A DNA stretch of 58,240 nt from Planctomycetota bacterium (GTDB lineage Bacteria > Planctomycetota > Phycisphaerae > Phycisphaerales > UBA5793): assembly GCA_963205185.1 (NCBI GenBank), contig CAUJHZ010000073.1:1-58240 (forward strand), written 5' to 3'. Below the pieces are notes generated by a model. It was not told the DNA's origin. It made no database searches and saw nothing but the letters and a program-made list of their open reading frames with translations. Position 1 is the stretch's first letter. Each line of letters starts with the position of its first letter. A program made the translations under genes and the position numbers. Shown piece after piece: positions 25,949 to 35,229 of this stretch.

Positions 25949-28384
25949 ATGCCCCTTCGTTTCAAGAGTCGCGTCCTCGCTCACCTGCAGGACCATCGCT
26001 ACGAACCGGTCGGTTTCGATCTGCTTGCCGAGCAGGTCGGCGTCGAGCCGGCGGACCTGCCCGAGTTTGAACAGGCGCTCGATGAACTGATGGCGGCGGG
26101 GCAGATCACCTCGGCCGCCGGCGGCGAGTTCATGCTGCCGCCCATCGGTCGCGAACTCATCGGCAAGATCCGTGTCAACCCCAAGGGTTTCGGGTTCATC
26201 ATTCCCGAGGCGCCCAATCGCGAGGGCGATCTGTTCGTGCCTCCGGGCGCCACGGGCACGGCGGTGAGCGGCGATCGTGTTCGCGCCCGAGTGGTGCGCA
26301 GCCGTGGCCGCGGCGGCGCGCCTCCCGGCGCATCGCCCTACACCGGCGAGGTCGTCGAGATCCTCCAGCGCGCCAAGTCGTCGTACGTCGGCACGCTGCG
26401 CCGCTTTCAGCAGCACTGGCTCGTCGAACCCGACGACCGCCAACTGCACGACATGGTGCGTGTGCGCGATGTCGGGGCCAAGAACGCCCGCGAAGGCGAC
26501 AAGGTCGTCGTCGAGATGATCCGCTATCCCGACGCCGGCGAGGGGGGCGAAGGCGTGATCATCAAGCGCCTCGGCGAAGCGGGTCTGCCCGACGTTGAAA
26601 CGCAGGCGGTCATTCACACCTACAGCCTGCCGGGCGAGTTTCCCGAAGCGGCGCTCGACCAGGCTGCGGACATGGCCCGCGCCTTTGCCGACACCGAGCA
26701 GTTCATCGAGGGGCGCGAAGACCTGCGCGAGCAGTTCATCATCACCATCGACCCGCCCGACGCTCGCGACTTCGACGATGCGATTTCGATCCGGCGGCTC
26801 GACGACGGCGGCTGGGAACTGGGCGTGCACATCGCCGACGCTTCGACGTTTGTGACGCTCGACTCGCCGCTCGATCTCGAAGCGCGGCAGCGGGCCAACA
26901 GCGTCTACCTGCCGCGCCACGTGATCCCGATGCTGCCCGAGGTGCTCAGCAACGGCGTGTGCTCGCTGCAGGAGGGCGTCGATCGACTCACCAAGTCCGT
27001 CTTCATCCGCTACGACGGCAAGGGGCAGGTGCGCGACGAGCGCTACTGCAACTCCGTTATTCGTTCGAGCAAGCGGCTGACCTATCTGGAGGCGGAGCAT
27101 CTCATCCTGGGAAATGCTCAGGAAGCGCGCAAGCACTCGATGAGCGAAACGGACTACCCCGAAGCGCTGCTGCCCACGCTCAAACTGATGGATGAACTGG
27201 CCAAAGTGCTTCGCCGCCGCCGCACGAAAGACGGCATGATCGTCCTCACGCTGCCGGAGGTCGAACTCATCTTCGACGAGCAGGGCCATGTCATCGGCGC
27301 CGAACCCGAAGACGACGCTTCGACGCACGGCCTGATCGAGATGTTCATGGTCGAGGCGAACGAAGCGCTGGCGCGACTCTTCGACCGCCTGAACGTGCCG
27401 ATCCTCCGGCGCACGCACCCGGACCCGTCCACGTTCGATCTCGGCGAGTTGCGGCAGTACTTTCGCGTGGCGGGTCTGAATCTGCCCAAGAGCCCGACGC
27501 GCTTTGAACTGCAGCACGTCCTTGAAGCAACGCGCGGCACGCCGCGCCAGCAGGCGGTGCACCTGGCGATTCTCAAGAGCCTGACCAAGGCGGAGTATTC
27601 GCCGGCGATGATCGGCCACTTCGCCCTGGCCAGCGCGCACTACGCCCACTTCACCAGCCCGATCCGCCGGTATCCCGACCTCGTTTTGCACCGGCAACTG
27701 GCGGCATATCTCGAACAGACGCGCAACGGCAGCGAGCGGCCTCGCGGCAAGGGCTACCGCCGCATCGGCAATACTCTGCGCAAGGACAAGCGCTGTCCCG
27801 ACGAAGGTCGGCTCATCGAGATGGGCACGCGCTGCAACGAAGCCGAGCGCAACGCCGAGATGGCCGAACGCAGCCTGCGCAACTTCCTCGTGCTTCAGTT
27901 CATCGCCGAGCGCCACCAGGGCGACGTGATGGACGGCGTGGTGGTGGGCGTTTCCGAATCGGCGGTGTTCGTGCAACTCGACCAGTGTCTCGTCGAGGGC
28001 TTCGTGAATATCCGCGATCCCGAGGCGTTCGAGACGAGCGAGTCGGGCGGCCGGCGCAGCCGCGGCGACCGGCAGGGCCGGTGGCGCATCAATCAGCAGA
28101 CCGGCGCGCTCACCAGCGAGAGCGGGGCGACGATCCAGATCGGCGACCGCCTGCAGGTGCGCATCATGCTCGTCGATCCGCCGGCTCGGCGGATGGATTT
28201 GCGCATCGTCGGCAAGGCCGCAGCGCCCTCCAAACCCCGTGAGTCGAACCAGAACCACAAAGGGCACAAAGGCACGAAGAATGCACCAAGGGCAGCCGGT
28301 AAGACAGGGCAGCCGGGTAGAAGCAAGCCTACGCAGAAAAAGACAATGCAGAAAAAGGGCAAACGAACCAAGAAGCGCCGCTGA
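25949..28384 (+). CDS. rnr: Ribonuclease R
   Basis: This exoribonuclease of about 811 residues contains an N-terminal helix-turn-helix-like region (residues 1-65) and cold-shock-type OB domains around GKIRVNPKGFGFIIPE. The RNB catalytic domain has DPPDARDFDDAIS at about 268-280, whose aspartates bind the metal. An S1 domain lies at about 655-760. The enzyme degrades structured RNA 3' to 5'. The tail is very basic and is partly encoded by an inserted repeat (28253-28278) that reads NHKGHKGTK, followed by a Lys-rich end. ATG 25940 is an alternative start three codons upstream. Confidence 0.93.
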   Translation: MPLRFKSRVLAHLQDHRYEPVGFDLLAEQVGVEPADLPEFEQALDELMAAGQITSAAGGEFMLPPIGRELIGKIRVNPKGFGFIIPEAPNREGDLFVPPGATGTAVSGDRVRARVVRSRGRGGAPPGASPYTGEVVEILQRAKSSYVGTLRRFQQHWLVEPDDRQLHDMVRVRDVGAKNAREGDKVVVEMIRYPDAGEGGEGVIIKRLGEAGLPDVETQAVIHTYSLPGEFPEAALDQAADMARAFADTEQFIEGREDLREQFIITIDPPDARDFDDAISIRRLDDGGWELGVHIADASTFVTLDSPLDLEARQRANSVYLPRHVIPMLPEVLSNGVCSLQEGVDRLTKSVFIRYDGKGQVRDERYCNSVIRSSKRLTYLEAEHLILGNAQEARKHSMSETDYPEALLPTLKLMDELAKVLRRRRTKDGMIVLTLPEVELIFDEQGHVIGAEPEDDASTHGLIEMFMVEANEALARLFDRLNVPILRRTHPDPSTFDLGELRQYFRVAGLNLPKSPTRFELQHVLEATRGTPRQQAVHLAILKSLTKAEYSPAMIGHFALASAHYAHFTSPIRRYPDLVLHRQLAAYLEQTRNGSERPRGKGYRRIGNTLRKDKRCPDEGRLIEMGTRCNEAERNAEMAERSLRNFLVLQFIAERHQGDVMDGVVVGVSESAVFVQLDQCLVEGFVNIRDPEAFETSESGGRRSRGDRQGRWRINQQTGALTSESGATIQIGDRLQVRIMLVDPPARRMDLRIVGKAAAPSKPRESNQNHKGHKGTKNAPRAAGKTGQPGRSKPTQKKTMQKKGKRTKKRR

Positions 28385-28441
28385 TCAGATCTGGATTTCA
28401 TCCATTTGTGCCCGCTCTGTGCCTTCGTGTCCTTTGTGGTT
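28253..28441. repeat. Inverted-repeat (MITE-like) element at the 3' end of rnr
   Basis: The left arm at 28253-28278 begins AACCACAAAGGGCACAAAGG. The right arm at about 28415-28441, read on the other strand, begins AACCACAAAGGACACGAAGG. The two ends match over about 25 bp with a few mismatches and enclose about 135 bp, including the last 36 codons of rnr. The motif class (CACAAAGG-type repeats) is scattered in many environmental genomes. The element has no gene of its own. Confidence 0.7.
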
Positions 28442-28471
28442 GACGCAGCACCATCGATTCGGCAACCCGCC

Positions 28472-29266
28472 TCAGCACCGGCCGAGGAATTCGCGGCGCA
28501 CATCCGCCAGCGCCTTGAAACTCGCGCGCCAACTCTGCACCGAGGTGTGGTCGATCTCCGCGGAGATCACCGTCGGCGCGTCTCCCGCCTGCGCGATCAC
28601 TTCGCCCTTGGGGTCGATAATGCGCGAGCCGCCGGCATAGGGCAGGTAGGGGTCCTCGCCGCAGCGGTTCAAGCCAACGACATACGCCTGGTTCTCGATG
28701 GCGCGAGCGCTGAGCAGCGTGAGCCAGTGGTGCTGGCGCGGCGAAGGCCAGGAAGCGCCGATGGTGAACATCTCCGCGCCGCGCTCGATCGCTGCCAGGC
28801 GCCAGATCTCCGGAAAGCGCAGGTCGTAGCAGATCAGCGGACAGACCTTGATGCCGTGCCAGTCGAACGTGACGATCTCGCTGCCGCCGCGAAACTCCTC
28901 CGGCTCACGTCCGCCGCTGAAGGGAAAGATCTTCGAATAGCGGCAGATGAGTTCGCCATCGGGATTGAAGACCACCGCGTCGTTGGTCGCTTTGCCACTG
29001 GGGTTGGGCCGCTGCACCGAGGCGCCCTGCACGAACGCGCCCCATCGCCGCGCCGCCGCAGCGCACCACTTCTCGCTCGCGCCGCCGGTCGCCTGCTCGG
29101 CCGTCACCTTGGTGTTCAGGCTGAAGCCGACGTCGAACATTTCGGGCAAGACAATGAGCGAGCCGCGCGGCACAGAGGCCTGCTCGACCATGCGCTGCAC
29201 GATCGCGTGGTTCGCGGCCTTGTCTTCCCAGACGATGTCGAACTGAACGGCAAACACCTGCGGCAT
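28472..29266 (-). CDS. Carbon-nitrogen hydrolase (nitrilase superfamily), omega-amidase-like
   Basis: This 264-residue enzyme has the intact nitrilase catalytic triad: Glu42 in [11 protein letters not shown], Lys112 in [10 protein letters not shown] and Cys146 in [12 protein letters not shown]. The FDVGFS and [11 protein letters not shown] segments resemble YafV/omega-amidases, which hydrolyse 2-oxoglutaramate-type amides in metabolite repair. ATG 29266 is preceded by TATCGT with a 5-nt gap, a leaderless layout. It diverges from dut with 48 bp between the two starts. Confidence 0.87.
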   Translation of the reverse strand: MPQVFAVQFDIVWEDKAANHAIVQRMVEQASVPRGSLIVLPEMFDVGFSLNTKVTAEQATGGASEKWCAAAARRWGAFVQGASVQRPNPSGKATNDAVVFNPDGELICRYSKIFPFSGGREPEEFRGGSEIVTFDWHGIKVCPLICYDLRFPEIWRLAAIERGAEMFTIGASWPSPRQHHWLTLLSARAIENQAYVVGLNRCGEDPYLPYAGGSRIIDPKGEVIAQAGDAPTVISAEIDHTSVQSWRASFKALADVRREFLGRC

Positions 29267-29271
29267 GCACA

Positions 29272-29277
29272 ACGATA
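29272..29277 (-). promoter_or_regulatory. -10-like TATCGT before the nitrilase-type gene
   Basis: On the minus strand TATCGT ends 5 nt before ATG 29266, with no ribosome site. Confidence 0.35.
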
Positions 29278-29302
29278 TCAGCCCTGCACCCGCGCGACCG
29301 GA

Positions 29303-29308
29303 TACGAT
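29303..29308 (+). promoter_or_regulatory. -10-like TACGAT before dut
   Basis: TACGAT ends 6 nt before ATG 29315, with no ribosome site. This is the leaderless pattern. Confidence 0.4.
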
Positions 29309-29314
29309 GCAGCC

Positions 29315-29755
29315 ATGACCCTCGAACTGCGCCTGGAACGCATCAAGTCCGACGTCCCTCTGCCGCGTTACCAGACCGAGCACGCCGCGGGCCTCGATCT
29401 GCACGCCGCGCTTGATGCGCCGCTCGTGCTCGAGCCGGGCGACATCAGGCTCATTGCCTGCGGCTTTCGGATGGCCGTGCCGGTGGGCTACGAGGCTCAA
29501 GTGCGGCCGCGTTCGGGCCTGGCGAGCAAGCACGGCATCTCGATGCCCAACGCACCGGGCACGATCGACGCGGACTACCGCGGCGAGGTCTGCGTGCCGC
29601 TGATCAACCTCGGCCGCGAGCCGTTCACCGTCGAGCCGCACATGCGCATCGCGCAGATGGTCATCGCGCCCGTCGCGCACGCGAAGGTGGTCGAAGTGCA
29701 GGCGCTCGACGAAACGCAGCGCGGCCAGGGCGGCTTCGGGTCAACGGGGTGCTGA
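29315..29755 (+). CDS. dut: dUTP diphosphatase
   Basis: This 146-residue trimeric-type dUTPase converts dUTP to dUMP, keeping uracil out of DNA and feeding thymidylate synthesis. All five motifs are present: AGLDLHA near residue 25, [11 protein letters not shown] near 65, [10 protein letters not shown] near 82 including the catalytic Asp, RIAQMVI near 111, and the C-terminal [11 protein letters not shown]-loop-like motif. The start at 29315 gives the standard length. Confidence 0.95.
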   Translation: MTLELRLERIKSDVPLPRYQTEHAAGLDLHAALDAPLVLEPGDIRLIACGFRMAVPVGYEAQVRPRSGLASKHGISMPNAPGTIDADYRGEVCVPLINLGREPFTVEPHMRIAQMVIAPVAHAKVVEVQALDETQRGQGGFGSTGC

Positions 29756-29795
29756 GAGCGGCACGGCAGCACGCGAATCGCATTCTGCGGCCATC

Positions 29796-31121
29796 TTACG
29801 GCTGAATCTGGATGAACCCCGGCGGGCTGCTTTGGCACGTGGTCCAGTCGATCGCCTGAACGACGAAGCGCTTGCCGGCGAGGCCGGCGGGGATGAAGCG
29901 GTCGAGCGTCGCGCGGCCGTCGGCGTCGGCGATGGCCGTGCCGATGATCTGCGGGTTGACGAGTTGGATCGTCGCGCCCGGGCACTGCGGGACGCCGCTC
30001 GCCTCGCCGCGCGCTGTGCCGGCGACGAAGACGACGCGGGCGCCTGGCGTGGCGTGGCTCACTTCAAGCGTGTTGATCGCGCCGGGCACATTCGGCGCGA
30101 AGGACCAGATAGTCAGTCCCTCATCGACGGGGTCGAGGCGGACGACAAGGTTAAGGTTCCGTGATGGCGAATAGGCCTCCGCCGCGATCTGGCCGGTCGA
30201 ATTGACTTCTCGCGCATTGAGGACGGTCCATGCATCGCCCACCCCATCTGTCAGGAGGTCATTGAGATTGTGCATCACGTGGTTGCGCCAGACAAATCCG
30301 ACGTTGATGCGGTACATGCCGTCCGGGATGGAGAGCACACCGACGACTTCGCCTGCGTCGTTGATTCCCCAAGTGGTGCCACCCCCGCCGGAATCAAGCA
30401 GCCCGAGCGCGATGAGGCGGCGATTCTCCCACATCACCGGCATGGACCGGTCCAAGGTCAGTGAGCAGGCCCCTGCAATCAAGCCTGATGGGCTGATTTT
30501 ATTAGCCGAAGTCTCCTGGCCCGGTCGAAGACCCGGCAATTGGTACACCTCGCCGTTGTCCCACAGGAATGCGTCGAGTCCGGCGTCGCCGACTATCTGG
30601 CCGGCGTTGTTCATCGAGCGCCAGCCGATGTCCACGAAGGTGGTCCACTTTCCGTCTTGCCAGAGGAATGTGCGCCAGTTGCGGGCGAAGCCCACGACGA
30701 GCCGGCTGTCATTGAGCGCGTGAGCATCGCTGTCATTGGCGCCGGGCGGATCGAGGTCGATGACGCCCCCCTCCGCCGGCCAGAGGACCGCATGGCCGTT
30801 GAATGAAGTGGCCGACCACCCCACGGCGTCGCCGTTGCTGTTGAGATCGCGCGGGATCGCGCTTGGCTCATGGGAGTTGAGGAAAGGAAGCGTTCGGACT
30901 TCACCATCGGTCCATACGAAGGCAGTTCGGGCAGGGGTCGCCAAGGCATAGCCAAGCACTTGCCCTCGGTCATTGATGGCCTCCGGAAATGAATTCCCGT
31001 GACCAGGCAGCGTGCCAACTTCGATAAGGCGGTAGCGCTGCGCGCACGTCGCGGACGCGGATGCCGCCCAACCGATCACGGCCCAAAGGAAGCTTGTGCG
31101 GATTCTCAATTGATCGCCCAT
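29796..31121 (-). CDS. Exported HAF-repeat protein with C-terminal module
   Basis: This 441-residue protein has a signal peptide (about residues 1-27, ending ATCAQ). About seven HAF-type repeats follow, recognisable as AINDRGQVLGYA, LNSNGDAVGWS, ALNDSRLVVGFA, SMNNAGQIVGDA and GINDAGEVVGVL, which probably form a beta-propeller. The last 100 residues form a separate module with ATPGARVVFVAG, CPG and a final QAIDWTTCQSS, aligned by eye with the ends of the SBBP protein and the right-edge fragment. GTG 31130 is an alternative start. Role unknown, probably cell surface. Confidence 0.75.
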   Translation of the reverse strand: MGDQLRIRTSFLWAVIGWAASASATCAQRYRLIEVGTLPGHGNSFPEAINDRGQVLGYALATPARTAFVWTDGEVRTLPFLNSHEPSAIPRDLNSNGDAVGWSATSFNGHAVLWPAEGGVIDLDPPGANDSDAHALNDSRLVVGFARNWRTFLWQDGKWTTFVDIGWRSMNNAGQIVGDAGLDAFLWDNGEVYQLPGLRPGQETSANKISPSGLIAGACSLTLDRSMPVMWENRRLIALGLLDSGGGGTTWGINDAGEVVGVLSIPDGMYRINVGFVWRNHVMHNLNDLLTDGVGDAWTVLNAREVNSTGQIAAEAYSPSRNLNLVVRLDPVDEGLTIWSFAPNVPGAINTLEVSHATPGARVVFVAGTARGEASGVPQCPGATIQLVNPQIIGTAIADADGRATLDRFIPAGLAGKRFVVQAIDWTTCQSSPPGFIQIQP

Positions 31122-31209
31122 ATCCTGCACCGCATCAATCTCCAGCAGCGTTCGGCATTGGCATGAACGCCCGGATGGACTGGGCTATTCCCCGAGGAGA
31201 CTGGGCGCC

Positions 31210-31368
31210 GTGCAGAGTTCGGTCGCCCTGCCTGGGAGCAACGGACCGACGTTCACGGCGGGGGATCTCCTGTGGGTCCACGCGATCTATGACGTGCCCG
31301 GCCACACGCCCAGCGAGCCGGTGAACGGCCGCGCGCTGTGGTTGCTCTTCTGGGAGCCGGCGCAGTAG
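31210..31368 (+). CDS. Short possible gene remnant
   Basis: A 52-codon plus-strand frame starts at GTG with GAGGAG about 11 nt upstream. It encodes segments such as LPGSNGPTFTAGDLLWVHAIY and ends WLLFWEPAQ. Its third codon positions are strongly GC-biased like real genes here, and the sequence reads like the end of a larger protein. It may be the surviving tail of a lost gene, or chance. No family is recognised. Confidence 0.3.
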   Translation: MQSSVALPGSNGPTFTAGDLLWVHAIYDVPGHTPSEPVNGRALWLLFWEPAQ

Positions 31369-31392
31369 CAGTCTTGTCCAGCGTGCCGGGTA

Positions 31393-32277
31393 TCAGTTGT
31401 CGTTATCCTTCTGCTGCTCAGGGAAGAGCAGGTAGCGCATGGGGTTGAACGGGTCGCCGTCGTAGTCGATGACGCCGGCGTGGCCGTCGAGGAAGGACAT
31501 CGAGTAGGCGCTGCGCGTGCCGTGGTGCGTCGTGCTGGGCTGCTTGCGGAAGACGGCGTGGAAATTGCCAGGCTCGTCGAGGTAGGACACAAACTGTGAA
31601 GCCATCTGCAGCCGGATTTTGCTGAACGCGCGCACGCCGTCGGGCCAGGTCATCGAATCCGCCACGTCGTTGTAGAAGAACGCGTGAAAGGGATACCACG
31701 TGCCGTTGAAGGCATAGGACGTGCCGACGAGGTTGTAGGCGCTGGTTCCCGAAGTCGGCTCAGGCTCGAGGTAGGTCTCGGTGTAGTTGTACGCGAGATC
31801 GTCCGGGCACTGGAAGATCGGGAAGTTGAACTGGCTCGGGTCGAGGAATTGCTGGCGGGCGATGTTCGCGTCGCCGCGCGGGCGATCGGGGTGCACATAC
31901 CGGTTGAGGGGCCGCTCGTAGGGGTAGTAGAGGTGGCTCCAGGCGCTCTCGGCGCGCGTGGTGTAGCGCCCGCCGTGGCTGTAGTTGTCGAGCAGGGCGT
32001 GGCCGCGCGGCACGAGGATGGGCATGACGTCGTTGTGCTCGTCGAGGTACATCGCCGTGGCGGTCATGATCTGCCCGAGGTTGCTCAGGCAGCCCGCCTG
32101 CCGCGCCGCCGAGCGGGCCCGGGAGAGCGCCGGCAGCAGCAGCGCGATGAGCAGGGCGATGATGGAGATGACCACGAGCAGTTCGATGAGCGTGAACGCC
32201 GGGGCGCCGCGGCTGCGTCGATTGACCGACAAGGCGGAATTGTGGAGCAGGAATCGCACGTGTGAAAAACTGCGCAT
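31393..32277 (-). CDS. Prepilin-type, DUF1559-like exported protein
   Basis: This 294-residue protein has a type IV prepilin-like N-terminus, with [20 protein letters not shown] starting at Phe28 after a short basic leader. Prepilin peptidase would cut before Phe28. The rest carries the features of the planctomycete DUF1559/H-x9-DG group: [14 protein letters not shown] after the helix and [14 protein letters not shown] near the end. These pseudopilin-like proteins are abundant in Planctomycetes. ATG 32277 gives the usual leader; ATG 32298 would add seven residues. Confidence 0.83.
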   Translation of the reverse strand: MRSFSHVRFLLHNSALSVNRRSRGAPAFTLIELLVVISIIALLIALLLPALSRARSAARQAGCLSNLGQIMTATAMYLDEHNDVMPILVPRGHALLDNYSHGGRYTTRAESAWSHLYYPYERPLNRYVHPDRPRGDANIARQQFLDPSQFNFPIFQCPDDLAYNYTETYLEPEPTSGTSAYNLVGTSYAFNGTWYPFHAFFYNDVADSMTWPDGVRAFSKIRLQMASQFVSYLDEPGNFHAVFRKQPSTTHHGTRSAYSMSFLDGHAGVIDYDGDPFNPMRYLLFPEQQKDNDN

Positions 32278-32389
32278 GCACGCTGGATGTTCCACCAATT
32301 AGAGCAAAGCTGTGGTCGCCGGGCGCGACCACCGAACAGCGTGCGAACGGCGGGCGGGTTTCTTCACGCCGGCTGCGGCGGCCGTTCGA

Positions 32390-32395
32390 TATCAT
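32390..32395 (+). promoter_or_regulatory. -10-like TATCAT upstream of ftsK
   Basis: TATCAT lies 96 nt before ATG 32492. It would yield a leader of about 90 nt with no obvious -35 partner. Confidence 0.25.
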
Positions 32396-32491
32396 TGGGC
32401 GGACCAGTGCGCGCCGGCCCGGAGGGGGGTAAGCCGCGGGGTCTGGCGATCGGCCGCGCCCCGCAGCGGCCACGAGGGTGCGATCCGACGC

Positions 32492-35161
32492 ATGGCACGA
32501 GCAAAAAAGAAATCGAACGATGCGAAGAAGCCCGCGGCCGGACCGACCGCCATGTCGCACGTCTGGCGCGGCGTCGGCTGGATGGCGCTGGCGGCTCTGG
32601 TCGCCTTCATCGGCGCATCGCTGCTGAGCTTTGACGCAGCCGACTGGCCGAGCCACGCGGTCTCGGTGCACAACGATCCGCCCGCGAATTGGTGCGGGCA
32701 GATCGGCGCGTTCGTCGCCTACTGGGCATACCAGGCGCTCGGGCATGGCCTGTGGGCCGGCCTGGCGCTGCTGCTGGCCTATCTGGGCCTGACGGCGTGG
32801 GGCGTGCGCGTGAGCCATCCGATCGTGCGCATCTTCGGCGCTGCGATGGTGGTGCTGGCCGTGTCCGGACTGCAGGCGCTGTGGTTCCGCACGACCGGGC
32901 CGTTCCCGGAAGGGGCAGGCGGCTTGCTCGCGATTCGCGGCGTGGACTTTCTCGTGCCGCGGTTCAACGCGCCGGGCACCGCGATCATTCTGATTCTGCT
33001 GCTGCTGGTCGGTTCGATCATCGCCGCCGACCGGCTCGTGCTGGCGCTGCCGGTGCTCGCGCTGCGCGGCGCCGGGTTGATGAAGAGAGTGCCCGTGGGC
33101 AAGGCCGTGGGCGCCGCCACGACGCTGGCTGCATCGACCGCCGCGGCGCTGGCTTCGCGCTCGCAGGCCGAGGTTGAGCCGGACGAACCCGAAGCCGAAG
33201 CGCCCGCGCCTGCGGGCCGGCGTGGCAAGGCGCCCTCGCCGCCGTCGATCAGCCCCGACGCCGGCGGCTTTGCCGGCACCGAGTCGTTCGCCATGGAGGA
33301 GGCCAGTCGCAACGCCGACGCAGCCGCCCAGGCCGCGACCACGGTGCGCTCGACCGAGATCAACATGGAGGCCCTGCGCGAGAAGATCCGCAAACTTCCC
33401 GTCAACATTTCCTCGCGCCCCAAGCCCAAGGGCGACGAGAAGGCCGATCTGCCGCGCAGCGATGACTACAGCGGCTACCAGTTCCCCTCGCTCGATCTGC
33501 TCATCGAGCCCGAAGAGACCTTCACCGAGAAGATGGAACAGTTCGTGCGCGAGCAGGCGGAAGTGCTCGAGCACACGCTGCAGGTCTACGGCATCGAAGG
33601 CGAAGTCGTGGGCATCGACTCGGGCCCGGTCATCACGCTCTACGAGGTGCAGCTCACGCCGGGCACAAAAGTGTCGTCGATCAATTCGATCGCTTCGGAT
33701 ATCGCGCGCTCGCTGCGGGCCCAGAACATCCGCGTCGTCGCCAACATGGCCGGGAAATCGACGATCGGCATCGAGGTGCCCAATCTCAACAAAGAGAAGG
33801 TGCGCATCAAGGAACTGATGACGGCCACCAGCGACGCGGCCAAGATGCGCCTGCCCATGTTCCTGGGCAAAGACGCCTCGGGCACGCCGCTCATCGCCGA
33901 TCTCTCCGCGATGCCGCACATGCTCGTGGCCGGCACGACGGGTTCGGGCAAGAGCGTGTGCATCAACACGATCATCATGTCGTTCCTGTACACGAAGCGG
34001 CCGGATGAACTGAAACTCATTCTCGTCGATCCGAAGATGGTTGAGATGAACCAGTTCAAGGAGATCCCGCACCTCATGTGCCCGGTGGTGACTGAGATGG
34101 GCAAGGCGGCGGCGATCCTCGAATGGGCCGTGACCAAGATGGAGGAGCGCTACGAACTGCTCTCCGAAGTCGGCGTGCGCGACATCGCCAACTACAACAC
34201 GCTCAGCTGGGAAGAAATCGAAGAGCGCCTCGGCCCGATGACCGAGCAGGAAGCCGCGACGATCCCGAAGAAGATCCCGTACATCGTCTTCGTCATCGAT
34301 GAACTGGCCGATCTCATTATGACGCATAAGGAGGTCGAGACGCTCATTGTCCGCATCGCGCAGAAGGCGCGAGCCGTGGGCATCCACCTCATCCTCGCCA
34401 CCCAGCGTCCGCAGGCGAACGTGGTGACGGGCCTGATCAAGAGCAACATGCCCTGCCGCGTGTCGTTCAAGGTGGCCTCGGGCATGGACAGCCGCATCGT
34501 GCTCGATCAGAAGGGAGCCGAACTTTTGCTGGGCCAGGGCGACATGATGTTCCTCGGCCCGCGCACGAGCGAGATCACCCGCGCGCAGGGCACGCTTGTG
34601 GATGACCTCGAGATCCGCAAAGTGACGCGATTTCTCAAGGAAGTGGCGGCGCCGAGTTTCGAGCGGCAACTCATGGTCCTCCGTGCGCCCAGCGCCGAAG
34701 GCGATGCCGACGCCGGCCTCTCCGCGGCCGAGCGCGATCCGCTGTTCATCAAGGCGGTGGAGATCATCGTCGAGTCCGGCCGCGGCTCGGTCTCGCTGCT
34801 GCAGCGCCGCCTGGCCATCGGCTACACCCGTGCCAGCCGGCTCATCGACCAGATGGGGCTTGCGGGCATCATCGGCGAGCACAAGGGCTCGGTCGCGCGC
34901 GAAGTCATCGTGACTCCTGAAGAGTGGGAGCAGATGCGCCGCATGATGGAGGAAGGCGAGGCCGACGGCACGCTCTTCTCGGCTGATGAGCAAGAGGCTG
35001 ACGAGGCGGACGAAGCGGATGACGCCGAGGCGGTCGATGAATACGAAGATGAGGACGAGGAAGAGGGCGAAGACGAAGACGACGAGGACTTTGAATACGA
35101 AGACGACGAGCCGGATGAGATCGAGCGGGCGCCGTTCGACGGCACACGCCGCGCTGTCTAG
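32492..35161 (+). CDS. ftsK: DNA translocase FtsK/SpoIIIE
   Basis: This 889-residue protein has four N-terminal membrane helices (about residues 28-200), a linker, and the RecA-like motor. Walker A GTTGSGKS lies at about 482 and Walker B VFVIDELADLI at about 599, and the C-terminal gamma winged-helix domain has LLQRRLAIGYTRASRLIDQM. It pumps DNA during chromosome segregation at the division septum. After the gamma domain comes an odd tail of about 70 residues made almost wholly of Asp, Glu, Ala and Tyr. ATG 32492 starts the basic MARAKKK segment. No ribosome site is evident. Confidence 0.93.
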   Translation: MARAKKKSNDAKKPAAGPTAMSHVWRGVGWMALAALVAFIGASLLSFDAADWPSHAVSVHNDPPANWCGQIGAFVAYWAYQALGHGLWAGLALLLAYLGLTAWGVRVSHPIVRIFGAAMVVLAVSGLQALWFRTTGPFPEGAGGLLAIRGVDFLVPRFNAPGTAIILILLLLVGSIIAADRLVLALPVLALRGAGLMKRVPVGKAVGAATTLAASTAAALASRSQAEVEPDEPEAEAPAPAGRRGKAPSPPSISPDAGGFAGTESFAMEEASRNADAAAQAATTVRSTEINMEALREKIRKLPVNISSRPKPKGDEKADLPRSDDYSGYQFPSLDLLIEPEETFTEKMEQFVREQAEVLEHTLQVYGIEGEVVGIDSGPVITLYEVQLTPGTKVSSINSIASDIARSLRAQNIRVVANMAGKSTIGIEVPNLNKEKVRIKELMTATSDAAKMRLPMFLGKDASGTPLIADLSAMPHMLVAGTTGSGKSVCINTIIMSFLYTKRPDELKLILVDPKMVEMNQFKEIPHLMCPVVTEMGKAAAILEWAVTKMEERYELLSEVGVRDIANYNTLSWEEIEERLGPMTEQEAATIPKKIPYIVFVIDELADLIMTHKEVETLIVRIAQKARAVGIHLILATQRPQANVVTGLIKSNMPCRVSFKVASGMDSRIVLDQKGAELLLGQGDMMFLGPRTSEITRAQGTLVDDLEIRKVTRFLKEVAAPSFERQLMVLRAPSAEGDADAGLSAAERDPLFIKAVEIIVESGRGSVSLLQRRLAIGYTRASRLIDQMGLAGIIGEHKGSVAREVIVTPEEWEQMRRMMEEGEADGTLFSADEQEADEADEADDAEAVDEYEDEDEEEGEDEDDEDFEYEDDEPDEIERAPFDGTRRAV

Positions 35162-35229
35162 CCGCGGCGTCCCGCCGAATCGACGAGCCGTGAAACGAAG
35201 GCTCCGCACAGGAGAGCGCTTCGAGAATC

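Noticed and set aside
25334-28267. A 977-residue open frame antisense to rnr and its neighbours
   Set aside because: It lies opposite well-supported genes and its protein is a His/Arg/Ala/Val-rich shadow typical of high-GC antisense frames.
31760-35209. An 1149-residue minus-strand frame across ftsK
   Set aside because: ftsK is unmistakable on the plus strand. The antisense frame has no motif and a biased composition.
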